NCBI GenBank assembly: GCA_032622095.1
Contig: CP136063.1
Span: 178,913,956 to 178,977,955, forward strand
DNA from: Siphonodentalium dalli
Lineage: Eukaryota > Mollusca > Scaphopoda > Gadilida > Siphonodentaliidae
Direction of reading: 5' to 3'
Length of the DNA: 64,000 nucleotides
Both the position numbers and the translations under genes were made by a program. Shown in pieces: positions 47,481 to 59,413 of the stretch (positions are counted from its first letter, which is position 1; each line of letters starts with the position of its first letter). The notes under the pieces were generated by a model. It did no database searches, was not told the DNA's origin, and worked only from the letters and a program-made list of their open reading frames with translations.

Positions 47481-48897
47481 GTCGATGAGCCCGACGTTGT
47501 CCGGGCTATTCAAAAACCAATTTTCAAGTCGATAGCTCCATCCGTTTCCGAGATCTGGTCTGCGCATGCGCGAAGATGGCGTCGCACGGGCTCTGCGATC
47601 CGATAAAATTCGTATCCGGGACAAGATACATTCACATAGCAAATTTCAAGTCGATAGCTCCACCCGTTTCCGAGATCTCGTCTGCACATGCGCGAAGCGA
47701 GCGCCGCACGGGCTCGCCAATACGACAACGACGACCGCCTGGTCAAACTACACACACGTACCAAGTTTCGTCCCGATCGGTCGAGAATCGTAGATTTGTA
47801 TAAATGACATACAGACATACATACATATGTCTTCAAAATATATATGAGACTAGCCGATGAGCCCGACGTTGTCCGGGCTATTCAAAAACCAAATTTCAAG
47901 TCGATAGCTCTACCCGTTTCCGAGATCTGGTCTACGCATGCGCGAAGCTGGCGTCGCACGGGCTCGGCGACCCGATAAAATTCGTATCCGGGGCAAGATA
48001 CATTCACATACCAAATTTCAAGTCGATAGCTCCACCCGTTTCCGAGATCTCTTCTGCGCATGCGCGAAGCTGGCGTCGCACGGACTCGGCGACCCGATAA
48101 AATTCGTATCCGGGGCAAGATACATTCACATTCCAAGTCGATAGCTCCACCCGTTTCCGAGATCTCGTCTGCGCATGCGCGAAGCTGGCGTCGCACGGGC
48201 TCGGCAATACGACAACGTCCACCGCCTGGTCAAACTACACACACGTACCAAGTTTCTTACCGATCGGTCGAGAATCGTAGATTTGTATAAATGACAAACA
48301 AACAGACAGACAGAGGTCTTCAAAATATATATGAGACTAGCCGATGAGCCCGACGTTGTCCGGGCTATTCAAAAACCAAATTTCAAATCGATAGCTCTAC
48401 CCAGGCCGACGTTGTCCGGGCTATTCAAAAACCAAATTTCAAGTCGATAGCTCTACCCGTTTCCGAGATCTGGTCTGCGCATGCGCGAAGCTGGCGTCGC
48501 ACGGGCTCGGCGACCCGATAAAATTCGTACCCGGTGCAAGATACATTCACATACCAAATTTCAAGTCGATAGCTCCACCCGTTTCCGAGATCTCGTCTGC
48601 GCATGCGCGAAGCTGGCGTCGCACGGGCTCGGCGACCCGATAAAATTCGCATCCGGGGCAAGATACATTCACATAGCAAATTTCAAGTCGATAGATCAAC
48701 CCGTTTCCGAGATCTCGTCTGCGCATGCGCGAAGCGGCCACCGCACGGGCTCGTCAATACGACAACGTCCACCGCCTGTTCAAACTACACACACGTACCA
48801 AGTTTCGTCCCGATCGGTCGAGAATCGTAGATTTGTATAAATGACAAACATACAGACATACAGACAAACAGACAGAGGTCTTCAAAATATATATGAG
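47481..48897 (+). repeat. GC-rich tandem repeat, family M, three copies
   Basis: Copies begin with CCGATGAGCCCGACGTTGTC near 47485, 47855 and 48339 and end in a CAGACA-rich stretch followed by TTCAAAATATATATGAG. Each holds two to three ~120-bp internal units, GTTTCCGAGATCT...CGCATGCGCGAAG. The microsatellite-like CAGACA tail suggests a retroposon 3' end. Arg-rich open frames on both strands are repeat artefacts. Confidence 0.8.
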
Positions 48898-48959
48898 ATT
48901 ATATATACATCGTCGTTTCAGACGTTCGGATAGCTGCTACCTGGAACTCTTGCAGCGGA

Positions 48960-51878
48960 TGAACTAGATATTTGTTGCGGGAGTTATTGTACTTTCGAGT
49001 GAAGGGATTATGTGCATTTTATGAACATCTATTACATTGTATGAGCTATGTGTTTGTTGTAGGGTTTGTGTACTGACGAGTGATAGGGCCGGATTATGTG
49101 CATTTTATGAACATCTATTACATTGTATGAGCTAGGTGTTTGTTGTAGGGTTTGTGTACTGACGAGTGATAGGGCCAGATTATGTGCATTTTATGAACAT
49201 CTATTACATTGTATGAGCTAGGTGTTTGTTGTATGGTTTGTGTACTGACGAGTGATAGGGCCGGATTATGTACATTTTATGAACATCTATTACATTGTAT
49301 GAGCTAGGTGTTTGTTGCGGGAGTTATTGTACTTTCGAGTGAAGGGATTATGTGCATTTTATGAACATCTATTACATTGTATGAGCTAGGTGTTTGTTGT
49401 AGGGTTTGTGTACTGACGAGTGATAGGGCCAGATTATGTGCATTTTATGAACATCTATTACATTGTATGAGCTAGGTGTTTGTTGTAGGGTTTGTGTACT
49501 GACGAGTGATAGGGCCAGATTATGTGCATTTTATGAACATCTATTACATTGTATGAGCTAGGTGTTTGTTGTATGGTTTGTGTACTGACGAGTGATAGGG
49601 CCGGATTATGTACATTTTATGAACATCTATTACATTGTATGAGCTATGTGTTTGTTGTATGGTTTGTGTACTGACGAGTGATAGGGCCGGATTATGTGCA
49701 TTTTATGAACATCTATTACATTGTATGAGCTATGTGTTTGTTGTATGGTTTGTGTACTGACGAGTGATAGGGCCGGATTATGTACATTTTATGAACATCT
49801 ATTACATTGTATGAGCTATGTGTTTGTTGTATGGTTTGTGTACTGACGAGTGATAGGGCCGGATTATGTGCATTTTATGAACATCTATTACATTGTATGA
49901 GCTATGTGTTTGTTGTATGGTTTGTGTACTGACGAGTGATAGGGCCGGATTATGTACATTTTATGAACATCTATTACATTGTATGAGCTATGTGTTTGTT
50001 GTATGGTTTGTGTACTGACGAGTGATAGGGCCGGATTATGTACATTTTATGAACATCTATTACATTGTATGAGCTATGTGTTTGTTGTAGGGTTTGTGTA
50101 CTGACGAGTGATAGGGCCGGATTATGTGCATTTTATGAACATCTATTACATTGTATGAGCTAGGTGTTTGTTGTAGGGGGTTTGTGTACTGACGAGTGAT
50201 ATGGCCAGAGTATGTGCATTTTATGAACATCTATTACATTGTATGAGCTAGGTGTTTGCTGTAGGGGTTTGTGTACTGACGAGTGATAGGGCCAGATTAT
50301 GTGCATTTTATGAACATCTATTACATTGTATGAGCTAGGTGTTTGTTGTAGGGGTTTGTGTACTGACGAGTGATAGGGCCAGATTATGTGCATTTTATGA
50401 ACATCTATTACATTGTATGAGCTAGGTGTTTGTTGTAGGGGTTTGTGTACTGACGAGTGATAGGGCCGGATTATGTGCATTTTATGAACATCTATTACAT
50501 TGTATGAGCTAGGTGTTTGTTGTAGGGTTTGTGTACTGACGAGTGATAGGGCCGGATTATGTGCATTTTATGAACATCTATTACATTGTATGAGCTAGGT
50601 GTTTGTTGTAGGGGTTTGTATACTGACGAGTGATAGGGCCAGATTATGTGCATTTTATGAACATCTATTACATTGTATGAGCTAGGTGTTTGTTGTATGG
50701 TTTGTGTACTGACGAGTGATAGGGCCGGATTATGTGCATTTTATGAACATCTATTACATTGTATGAGCTAGGTGTTTGTTGTAGGGTTTGTGTACTGACG
50801 AGTGATAGGGCCAGATTATGTGCATTTTATGAACATCTATTACATTGTATGAGCTAGGTGTTTGTTGTAGGGGTTTGTGTACTGACGAGTGATAGGGCCA
50901 GATTATGTGCATTTTATGAACATCTATTACATTGTATGAGCTAGGTGTTTGTTGTAGGGGGTTTGTGTACTGACGAGTGATAGGGCCAGATTATGTGCAT
51001 TTTATGAACATCTATTACATTGTATGAGCTAGGTGTTTGTTGTAGAGGGTTTGTGTACTGACGAGTGATATGGCCAGAGTATGTGCATTTTATGAACATC
51101 TATTACATTGTATGAGCTAGGTGTTTGCTGTAGGGGTTTGTGTACTGACGAGTGATAGGGCCAGATTATGTGCATTTTATGAACATCTATTACATTGTAT
51201 GAGCTAGGTGTTTGTTGTAGGGGTTTGTGTACTGACGAGTGATAGGGCCAGATTATGTGCATTTTATGAACATCTATTACATTGTATGAGCTAGGTGTTT
51301 GTTGTAGGGGTTTGTGTACTGACGAGTGATAGGGCCGGATTATGTGCATTTTATGAACATCTATTACATTGTATGAGCTAGGTGTTTGTTGTAGGGTTTG
51401 TGTACTGACGAGTGATAGGGCCGGATTATGTGCATTTTATGAACATCTATTACATTGTATGAGCTAGGTGTTTGTTGTAGGGGTTTGTATACTGACGAGT
51501 GATAGGGCCAGATTATGTGCATTTTATGAACATCTATTACATTGTATGAGCTAGGTGTTTGTTGTATGGTTTGTGTACTGACGAGTGATAGGGCCGGATT
51601 ATGTGCATTTTATGAACATCTATTACATTGTATGAGCTAGGTGTTTGTTGTAGGGTTTGTGTACTGACGAGTGATAGGGCCAGATTATGTGCATTTTATG
51701 AACATCTATTACATTGTATGAGCTAGGTGTTTGTTGTAGGGGTTTGTGTACTGACGAGTGATAGGGCCAGATTATGTGCATTTTATGAACATCTATTACA
51801 TTGTATGAGCTAGGTGTTTGTTGTATGGTTTGTGTACTGACGAGTGATAGGGCCGGATTATGTGCATTTTATGAACAT
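48960..51878 (+). repeat. Satellite array, ~86-bp monomer
   Basis: About 34 head-to-tail monomers of 85-88 bp; length varies with the number of G in TGTAGGG(GG)TTTGTG. Landmarks per unit are GTACTGACGAGTGATAGG and ATTTTATGAACATCTATTAC. Blocks of ten monomers recur at an 869-bp interval (50160 versus 51029), and a variant monomer with TTTGTTGCGGGAG recurs at 340 bp (48971 and 49311), so higher-order repeats exist. Confidence 0.97.
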
Positions 51879-52196
51879 CGGGAATATGGAACCGGGGCTT
51901 AAACGAACACTAATGGTTATACTGTTAACATATACCAGAAACGGTATTGTGTATATACTTTTGTCACAAATACACGTTAATTAGACTCATTATCGGTTAT
52001 AAATATAAAATAAATCAATACAAACAATCAATCTGGGATATTTGACGTTCGGACCGTAGCAATGGGAACACTATAATGACCTATATCGCTATATGATATC
52101 ACCTGAATGGTCTATTCTAAAATTAGAACAATTATGTGTCCCTTTTAATCGTCTCATTTTATAATAAAATATTCGAAACAAAATCAATAGCAATTG
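51879..52196 (+). repeat. 318-bp copy of 44921-45237 embedded in the satellite
   Basis: Includes the last 21 bp of family F, the TAA, and most of the right part of element H, with about four differences. It replaces satellite sequence with abrupt borders; the left border shares ATC(G) with the satellite. Confidence 0.95.
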
Positions 52197-52323
52197 GCCG
52201 GATTATGTGCATTTTATGAACATCTATTACATTGTATGAGCTAGGTGTTTGTTGTAGGGGTTTTTGTACTGACGAGTGATAGGGTCGGATTATGTGCATT
52301 TTACGAACATCTATTAAATTGAC
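52197..52323 (+). repeat. Satellite remnant beyond the embedded copy
   Basis: About one and a half monomers resume (GGATTATGTGCATTTTATGA), with more substitutions than the main array, then end near ATTAAATTGACAG. Confidence 0.9.
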
Positions 52324-53139
52324 AGACCTATATATATATATGGTTTATACAAATATAAAAATCAAATCCGCTTTTGGGTTAGGGTAATGGGTTTGAGACA
52401 TGATTGGTGACGTATGTTCCTGCCCCTGGCTAATTCCCTGAAACTTTGTCAGGAAAAGTTGTTAGCGTGAGAATGTAGCCATAATATGCATGGTTGTGGG
52501 AGAATAAATGAACAACAACAACGCATGTGCGTCCCATGAAATCGTTGTTTTTCCTTAACCCGGAGGGCAATCACTGTTTGGGTGAATTTAAAACTGTCTG
52601 TACAGTATACCATATATATCCACACCATGCAACGACAAAGATAACCCCGGCGTACTCGGTGATGGTATATATGCATAACACATATCATCAATAAACTATT
52701 TCTTATTAATAACCGGATTTGTTTATAGATTTCAAGTGATTGTGAAGTTGTATGCGGACAATATGAATATACTAATGTGCAGCCCATGGCTATCCATGTA
52801 TTCCTTTAATGGTATAACACGTATGAGGTTCATCCCTTTTCTCTGTATACATATATGTTCAAATTAAGCTTTTTCTTCCTTTCTGGAATTTACTCAACAC
52901 CCGTTGAAATGGTTTATTAGGGCAGATGTATTCAACAGAATCCAAGCCATTGGATACATATTGCTCAAAACCAAGTCGAATACAAGCCGGGACTACTTCG
53001 AGTTGACGTTTTAACTATATACCAAGAGCGGGGTTTCATCAGATTTAAATAATAATAAAGGTAGTCAGTGTGGATTAAATACAATACATAACTTGGATTA
53101 TATAATACACTAGCATGGGTACCAGGCGTTATTCGTGTG
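52324..53139. other. No gene seen
   Basis: AT-rich, short open frames only. Nothing supportable. Confidence 0.35.
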
Positions 53140-53937
53140 AAGAATGCGTAATTTATTAGTGGCCCTTCAAGTCGTTTTAAATAATTATTAGTCATCTGGA
53201 GTAAACAGCACCTATTGCATGACTCCAGATAAAGTTACATCTACCTTTTTAAAGTTGATAATAAACGCTCTTTAATGCTAATTATTAATGCCTCTTTAAG
53301 TCATTTGAGATCAACAGCACCTATTCCGTGACATTCCCTGAGTCATTTTACTTTTGTGCACCAATGTTCCCACATAGCGTCTACCACGGTCTGGGCTAAT
53401 AATAAACACTCTTTATTTGTCATATAATGTATTAGTCCCATCTTTAAGTCATCTGAGATTCTGAGGTCATAGGCGCCTATCCCTTGACAATCCGCTGGTC
53501 GTGTGGCCCATATGTGCACATATTCATACATATCTTCTACGGGTCAATTTATCCATGTTTCAATTTTCACCGACCAGATTGCAACCATTTTGGGTATATA
53601 GTTAATATTTTGGTTAAATTAATTTTTAGTGCCCTTTTAAGACATTATCACATCGGAACCAATCAAGTAAGATTAACATGGTCAACATACCCGTATGTAC
53701 AAATTTTCAGCTCCGGGGATCCAACCGTTTCTAGCCAAGATAGAGGTATATATTAAATAATTATTAGTGGCCTTTTAAGACATCTGGGGTGAACGGGAGC
53801 TATCTATTAACGCTCCCCGGATCAAATTACCCGTATATGCAAATGTTCAGCTCCGATCGTCCAGCCGTGTGGTCGCCTATAAGCGGACAAACAAACGAAC
53901 AAACAACAATCAAAATTTAGTTTTATTAGTATAGATT
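53140..53937 (+). repeat. Diverged tandem units ending in a retroposon-like tail
   Basis: Units share TTATTAGTGGCCCTT, CATCTGRG and ACAGCACCTATT words. The last unit ends GCGGACAAACAAACGAACAA followed by TTTTATTAGTATAGAT, a tail type common to non-LTR-derived repeats of invertebrates (recalled, not searched). Confidence 0.55.
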
Positions 53938-55112
53938 CGCGGCGTCCCCTACTCATTCGACAACGGATTCTCGATTAAGATGGAGATGCACGTTTTGCAT
54001 TAAATAAAATGGCCAAATATGGCAAGATATTTTCAACAAAGAATTTCTCTGGATCTATTTGGCGAAAAATCTTGAATTTCACATATCATCATCTACATTG
54101 TTTGCAGAATCTGAGCAATTATTAAGAAATGACAAAACAATGGATTTTAATACATTTGAGAGGTTGGAAATATTATTTTCTTTGTTGTCCCTTTCGGTAC
54201 CAAGAACTGCTAGAATAATTAATACTTTCAAACAACACTCCGATCACCAAACAGCTTATTGTCTTAGCTTCATAAGAGGAGGCTTCATTTGTATCATTAT
54301 GCGGAGTTCGATTTTTAATTGCATAATATAGTGTCATACCCCCATATATTATAATGAAGAATAAAGCAGTCACAAAATATTCCAGCCCAATGAAAACAAA
54401 TGTTGATATTAGTAAGGTCCACTCAAGCAGTGCACAATCAACTGGAAATTAGGTCACAGTGTTAAGAGATATGGTCAGCTTTAACTTGGTTATGAAGCCA
54501 TGACCCAGAACTTTTCTCAGCTCAAGTTTTCATTGAACAACATGAATGACATGAAAAATCTCAAATATAGAAAATAATTTGTGGGTAAGTTGTCTTTCTA
54601 AGTGAAAATAATCATAAAATTTCATGAATCAAGAAAAATTAAGTCTCCTCTAATGATATTCAGATATAACATCATGGATATATGGACTGCACTTATGAAA
54701 CAAATCTATACGGAAGTTCTTCGTTCTTTGTACCTGAAAACGGTGAAATTTTAAATATTTTCCATGCCATAAAAGTGAAATAACTGAGTCTATAATAACC
54801 GATTGTTCGATTGTTCTTAAATATTGTATCACAATAATCGCTTGGACCAAATTTCACAAATAAATTCCAAATAGATTTGGAGAAACTCCATTTAGAAATA
54901 CCAAGAAATTTTGGCCAAAAGTGCATCTGACCCTTAGGATGTGTTGTTTCCATTTAACCCACGCTAACCAAAAGGCTATTGAAGCGAGAGAATAAGGCTC
55001 ATGAATCTAAACTTACACACAACTATCAACTTTAAAGATGCCCTATCCAATCTGGCACCAAATTATTCAAAATTTCTTTGAAAATCCGCGAACATAATTA
55101 TATAACACTATA
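53938..55112. other. No gene seen in 1.2 kb
   Basis: AT-rich DNA; short open frames without domain or splice support. Confidence 0.35.
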
Positions 55113-57069
55113 GGGTGGATACACAATTCAATTCAATTTATTAGTATTCTGATCATCAAGGTAGATGCATGTAATGTCTGTATGTAAAATACATGTATTT
55201 TACATGGCCACACCAATAATTGACAAAATTAATCACCTGCGCGCGAGAGGTCAATTTCACCAGTGAGTAGTTATAAGCCATTATCAAACAAACTGCCATC
55301 AAGAAATTTCAGGCCAGTCATAAACATGTCTTCTTTCATGGATGCCGAAATGAGTAATTCTTGTCTGATATATGTTGCTGTTTTTCACGAGTTATAATTC
55401 ATTTCGAAAAGTGGATTAGAGCCGGTCGATTTTATACTTGATTTGTTTCTGTCATTTCTTGGAAACAGGGTCATCCAAAACAAAAATAAAATATGCAGAA
55501 TTCTTTTATAGGATGATACCGGCTTGTTGAGATTTCTCTGTTAATTTGAGAGCAATTGGGATTGTAAGTATTCATTATAGCGCCAAAAAATAATGCAGGT
55601 ACAGCGTTGAAATTAAAAAGAGTGACCCCCCCCCCCCCCATTTATATATATGTTTCTCAAGCCAAAGGTTGAACAAGCTCCTAACTGTCACAAGCTTGAA
55701 TTATAACATTTTCGACCATAATCCATGATTGGGGGAGGGGCTGGTTCTCGAAAGCTTCCAATAACTAAGGGAGTTAATTGAATGTATCAGTCGGGATTAT
55801 CTGGGCAAGAATTACAATATTATGTTTTACTTAAATATTCCATAGTTGTAAATTTTGCGTATACATGTATAACTGTATAACACAAGAGAGGAAAGGTGAT
55901 ATAGTTGGGAACTCGTAGCTAGGCAACCCTTTCGCCGAATGAAGACAAACAGCAACACCATGCATTCAAATTTAAAGCTGTATAATATGTTCATAATTAG
56001 ATGAATAGCATAAATTGCTGCATATTATATTAATCACTCGTAGAAAACAGACACGACAGACATGACTACGATATTTATAAAGCAGGGTGTCAGGACTCAG
56101 GGTGCTGCATGCACACCCCCGTCGAGGAAATATGCAATGGTGAATTCGGTAGCTTCTGAGATAATATAGCTCCCCGTGCATGTTGGGGGTCATAGCCCCC
56201 TGCTTTGGGGAAGAGACCATCACTGTTATTAACATCAATAGAAGACTGACAATGATTTAAACAGAACGTCGACCATTTGAGTTATCGCGCGAATAATTAT
56301 TTTAAGCGGCCTGACGACTTCGTCCCAGTCAACGGTTCTTCGGCGGTTCAGAGTTTAACTCACTGTGGTCAAACACAGTCGCAATGATTGGGCTGTCAGC
56401 GCAGGCTATGGTCTTACAATCTCGTCCAAATACGGATACGATAGGCGAGAATCGCATGCGTTTTGATATGTCGATGCCGTCTGGAGAGTTTGGCGGGACC
56501 AGCATCCCGTCTCGATTTGCTCAGTCTACCCTTGATGCTATAAAGTGGTAGCCGCGGGCGCTTATATATAGAGTTGTTTTTATGAGCCATCAGGCCCCCG
56601 CGGCAGCGGTCGCTGGCGCGACCTGACTGCCTCGATATCAATTTGAAAAAGGGGTGACGTTGCTTAACGCGCCTGCGGCGCTTCAATAACAGGTCTTAGA
56701 CAGTGACGTCCGCCTCCCCCAAGCCCACCCACCCTAAAAGTGATTTTTCCTATAGTGTTTTTGAAACGTGTCTCTTTGTGGTGTCATTCTTTTGGTATGA
56801 TTTTTTACTAAATAACGGGTATGTTAGAGTTACATTTCTTTGAATTTTACAATCGAAACATATTCGCATGCGATGCTGAGTCACGCGGGACACGGCAAAC
56901 TAAATCGCGCGCAAATTGGCTTGCGATTTTTCAGCATCCCACCCCATTTGGCATGCGATAGCGTTTGTACTAGGTGGTCAGCGGACACATATTACACGGT
57001 GTGTATGATCCATGTAAAACGCCAAATACACGATATTTACAGAGATTACATGCATGTGTGTATCCACCC
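55113..57069. mobile_element. Second fold-back element copy, left arm mostly deleted
   Basis: Termini GGGTGGATACACA and its inverse match the element at 18863-21291. The left arm is reduced to about 90 bp, then comes the spacer (to about 55408) and the full right arm, which holds a 575-bp insertion at 56402-56976. The 88-codon open frame in the arm is present but diverged. Confidence 0.8.
56402..56976. mobile_element. Insertion in the fold-back arm with 7-8 bp target duplication
   Basis: GTCAGCG stands on both sides (56395-56401 and 56977-56983), and the uninterrupted arm at 21190 has it once. An 8-bp duplication with one mismatch is possible, which would fit hAT elements. Ends are CAGGCTATGG and CACCTAGTAC (inverse), only weakly alike. 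The interior repeats TCGCATGCGA words. A 90-codon Arg-rich frame on the minus strand is not recognised. Confidence 0.65.
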
Positions 57070-57807
57070 TATATAAACTTCGTTTACAACCCATGTGCAT
57101 AACAACGATCACATAAATTTAATACGACATGAATAAGTATAAAATCATAATATTTATATTATATATAATTCTATAATATTTGCCGCTTTGAAAACAAACA
57201 CTCTCCATAAAATATGACATATGGTTACAATGATGCTTGCAAACATATGTAAACAATGTGCTCTGATTGGTTAATAATCTTGTCTTATAAAAAGTACATG
57301 TGCATAAATTACTTTATACAAAAGGAATGTTGACATAAAAGCACCCGGCCTCCTGGGCCTATAAGTCACTATAATATACCGAAATGTTTCTCATTCTCAT
57401 GTGATCATTCCGGGCACACACACACACTCTCTCTCTCCCTCCCTCCCCTCTCTCTCTCTCTCTCTCTCTTAATTTGGGTAGGAGATGTCAAGGGGTGGCA
57501 ATTGTTGTGCACATTCTCTGATTATTCTGCAATATTTATCGATGTCTAAAATACAACTGATAATTTCTTCCGATATATGCTTTATATAGGTGACACATTC
57601 TCTTGGATATTTATTCATTAATATTTGAATTGCATCATTAGCATCATTTCAGCTAAATGTTACTTCTTAATTTTTCTTAAAATTGGTAAAACAGCGATTG
57701 GTACAGAAGTTAAACATTTGTAGTAATGTTTGAATGTTGTGATGTGGTCATAGAAATATCAGTATTTTATTAGTGCGTTGCTGACCCTAGTTACGAAAAC
57801 ACAAGAT
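57070..57807. other. No gene; CACA/CT microsatellite at 57417-57469
   Basis: After the fold-back terminus comes AT-rich DNA, then (CA)n(CT)n at 57417-57469. 57720-57805 resembles the flank of the family C element at 6730 (GTTACGAAAACAC). Confidence 0.4.
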
Positions 57808-58198
57808 TTAAAGATTATAATCCGAATTAACGCTCCTAAATTACTATTAATTTGGCCGGGTAAAAAAAAAAACCCACCCACCGCTCAGAGTTATTAGATA
57901 TCGATTTTTGAAATCTGTTAATTTTCACCACCTGGCGACCTAGCAAATATTCGACGAGTCGACCGACATGCATACTCTCGATATACCAACTTTCGTTGAA
58001 CAAAATGTTGATATATAACACCTTTTGGGAAATTTTATACTACAGATAATAGTGGTCAGCATTATCTGTTTTAGTATATAATCGATTGTGAAGCGAATTT
58101 TAGAGAAATGTTGTTGTTGTTGTTGTTGCTGTTGTTGTTGTTGTTGTTGTTACAAGCTGATGATACAGGGACTATCGAATCGGATTGTGTACCTTTAA
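57808..58198. mobile_element. MITE family C copy with expanded TTG repeat
   Basis: 391 bp, TTAAAGATTATAATCCGAAT to ATCGGATTGTGTACCTTTAA. A (TTG)n tract with one TGC lies at 58109-58151, where other copies have only a few units. Confidence 0.75.
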
Positions 58199-58619
58199 TT
58201 AAGGCAGACTCCCTACTGCTAGACCTATATGATTCTTTTGCATAAAAAAGTTACCCCAAATGTCAATTTTTCAGATTTTAAGAATATTCAGGACACGGGT
58301 ATTATATTGAATACAGTATACACTAAAACATTTGCACTGATGCCAAAGGAAAACTATTTACACAATTGTAACTATAAGGAGACAGCATCCGCCATGACGA
58401 GATTATTGCACAATTAATGTATTTGCTCAAATGACATAGCGTCTGGGATGTTCTCTTCGTTTGTGTCTTCGTTGCTAACCCGACAGAACAAATTTAGAAT
58501 ATCCCATCCACGCAGCCTCAGATTCTGACTCGAGTCGTCTCAACATGTGGTGAGATCATCGACGAAAGCTGAAAGGTAGAGCCACAAAATGCACTCACCT
58601 GTTGGTTCATGCCAGTTAA
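58199..58619. other. No gene; longer repeat around family C, then unique DNA
   Basis: 58199-58390 matches 7155-7330. 58430-58619 shows nothing supportable. Confidence 0.35.
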
Positions 58620-58803
58620 TTAACCCTTTCGTGACGGGAGCTGCGCTGGTGCAGCACGTTGAAATAAAATCGGCACCCGGATTTTATAAATGCTAGGACT
58701 TAAATTAGTTTTTAAGTGGCACATAAATTTCATTTACATATTTGTGTTATTCCCGAACCGGGCCAGAAAATGACACTGGTAAGTATAAATTGAAGCACGT
58801 GAC
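58620..58803. mobile_element. MITE family A variant
   Basis: Begins TTAACCCTTTCGTGACGGGA and GCTGCGCTGGTGCAGCAC, then continues with a ~150-bp block (TTATTCCCGAACCGGGCCAG) that recurs inverted at 61712-61867. Confidence 0.6.
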
Positions 58804-58840
58804 TTTAGTCCTTCCATGACTGGAGCTTCCAGAAATTTTA
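58804..58840. mobile_element. Left fragment of the MITE split by the LINE
   Basis: TCCTTCCATGACTGGAGCTTCC followed by AGAAATTTTA matches the left end of family A (compare 63479-63515). The continuation expected after it is found at 61602, beyond the LINE. Confidence 0.6.
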
Positions 58841-59359
58841 GTAAGTAAGTAAGTAAGTAATGCTTTATTCTCAGCCATTATAATACATGGTACATGAGAA
58901 AACATATATACACTATATACAAATTAGAACTTTCCGGGGTATACATAGACAGAATACAATGCAGATAATAATCAGTTACGGTCCAATATTGCATTAACAT
59001 GTCCGGAATAGAACAATACAGATTTCGATAGACTTATTTAAAGATTCTAAGCGAACCGGGAAAAAAAGAAGAAGAAATTACTTAAATATACATCATGGTT
59101 AGTATATATAGTACTGTTTTCTCATTTTCTTTTTGGAAACCAAGTTGTTGTAAATAATGATGTACCAATATTACGTACATGATTATTATCTAATTAAATT
59201 GACTCATATAATGTTTACACACACTTATAAATACGCACATATTATATACGTATACATACTCATGCATATACCTACACACACAAACATACATACATATGTA
59301 TACGTATACATGCATACAAACACATACACACATATACATATATATACACATATACATAT

Positions 59360-59413
<54 letters not shown>

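Noticed and set aside
47485-47510. CCGATGAGCCCGACG...CCGGGC as a hammerhead-like stem
   Set aside because: The core reads CCGATGA rather than CTGATGA, and the GAAA box is not present after the stem.
47510-48840. Arg-rich open frames on both strands of the GC-rich repeat
   Set aside because: Every unit gives open frames on both strands because of composition; no homology or start context.
50160-51349. 29-residue repeated open frames in the satellite (minus strand)
   Set aside because: They arise only where the monomer is 87 bp long (a multiple of three); neighbouring 86-bp monomers break the frame.
48960-51878. CTGACGAG in each satellite monomer as a hammerhead ribozyme core
   Set aside because: The matching GAAA strand and the stem II pairing are absent in the monomer on either strand.
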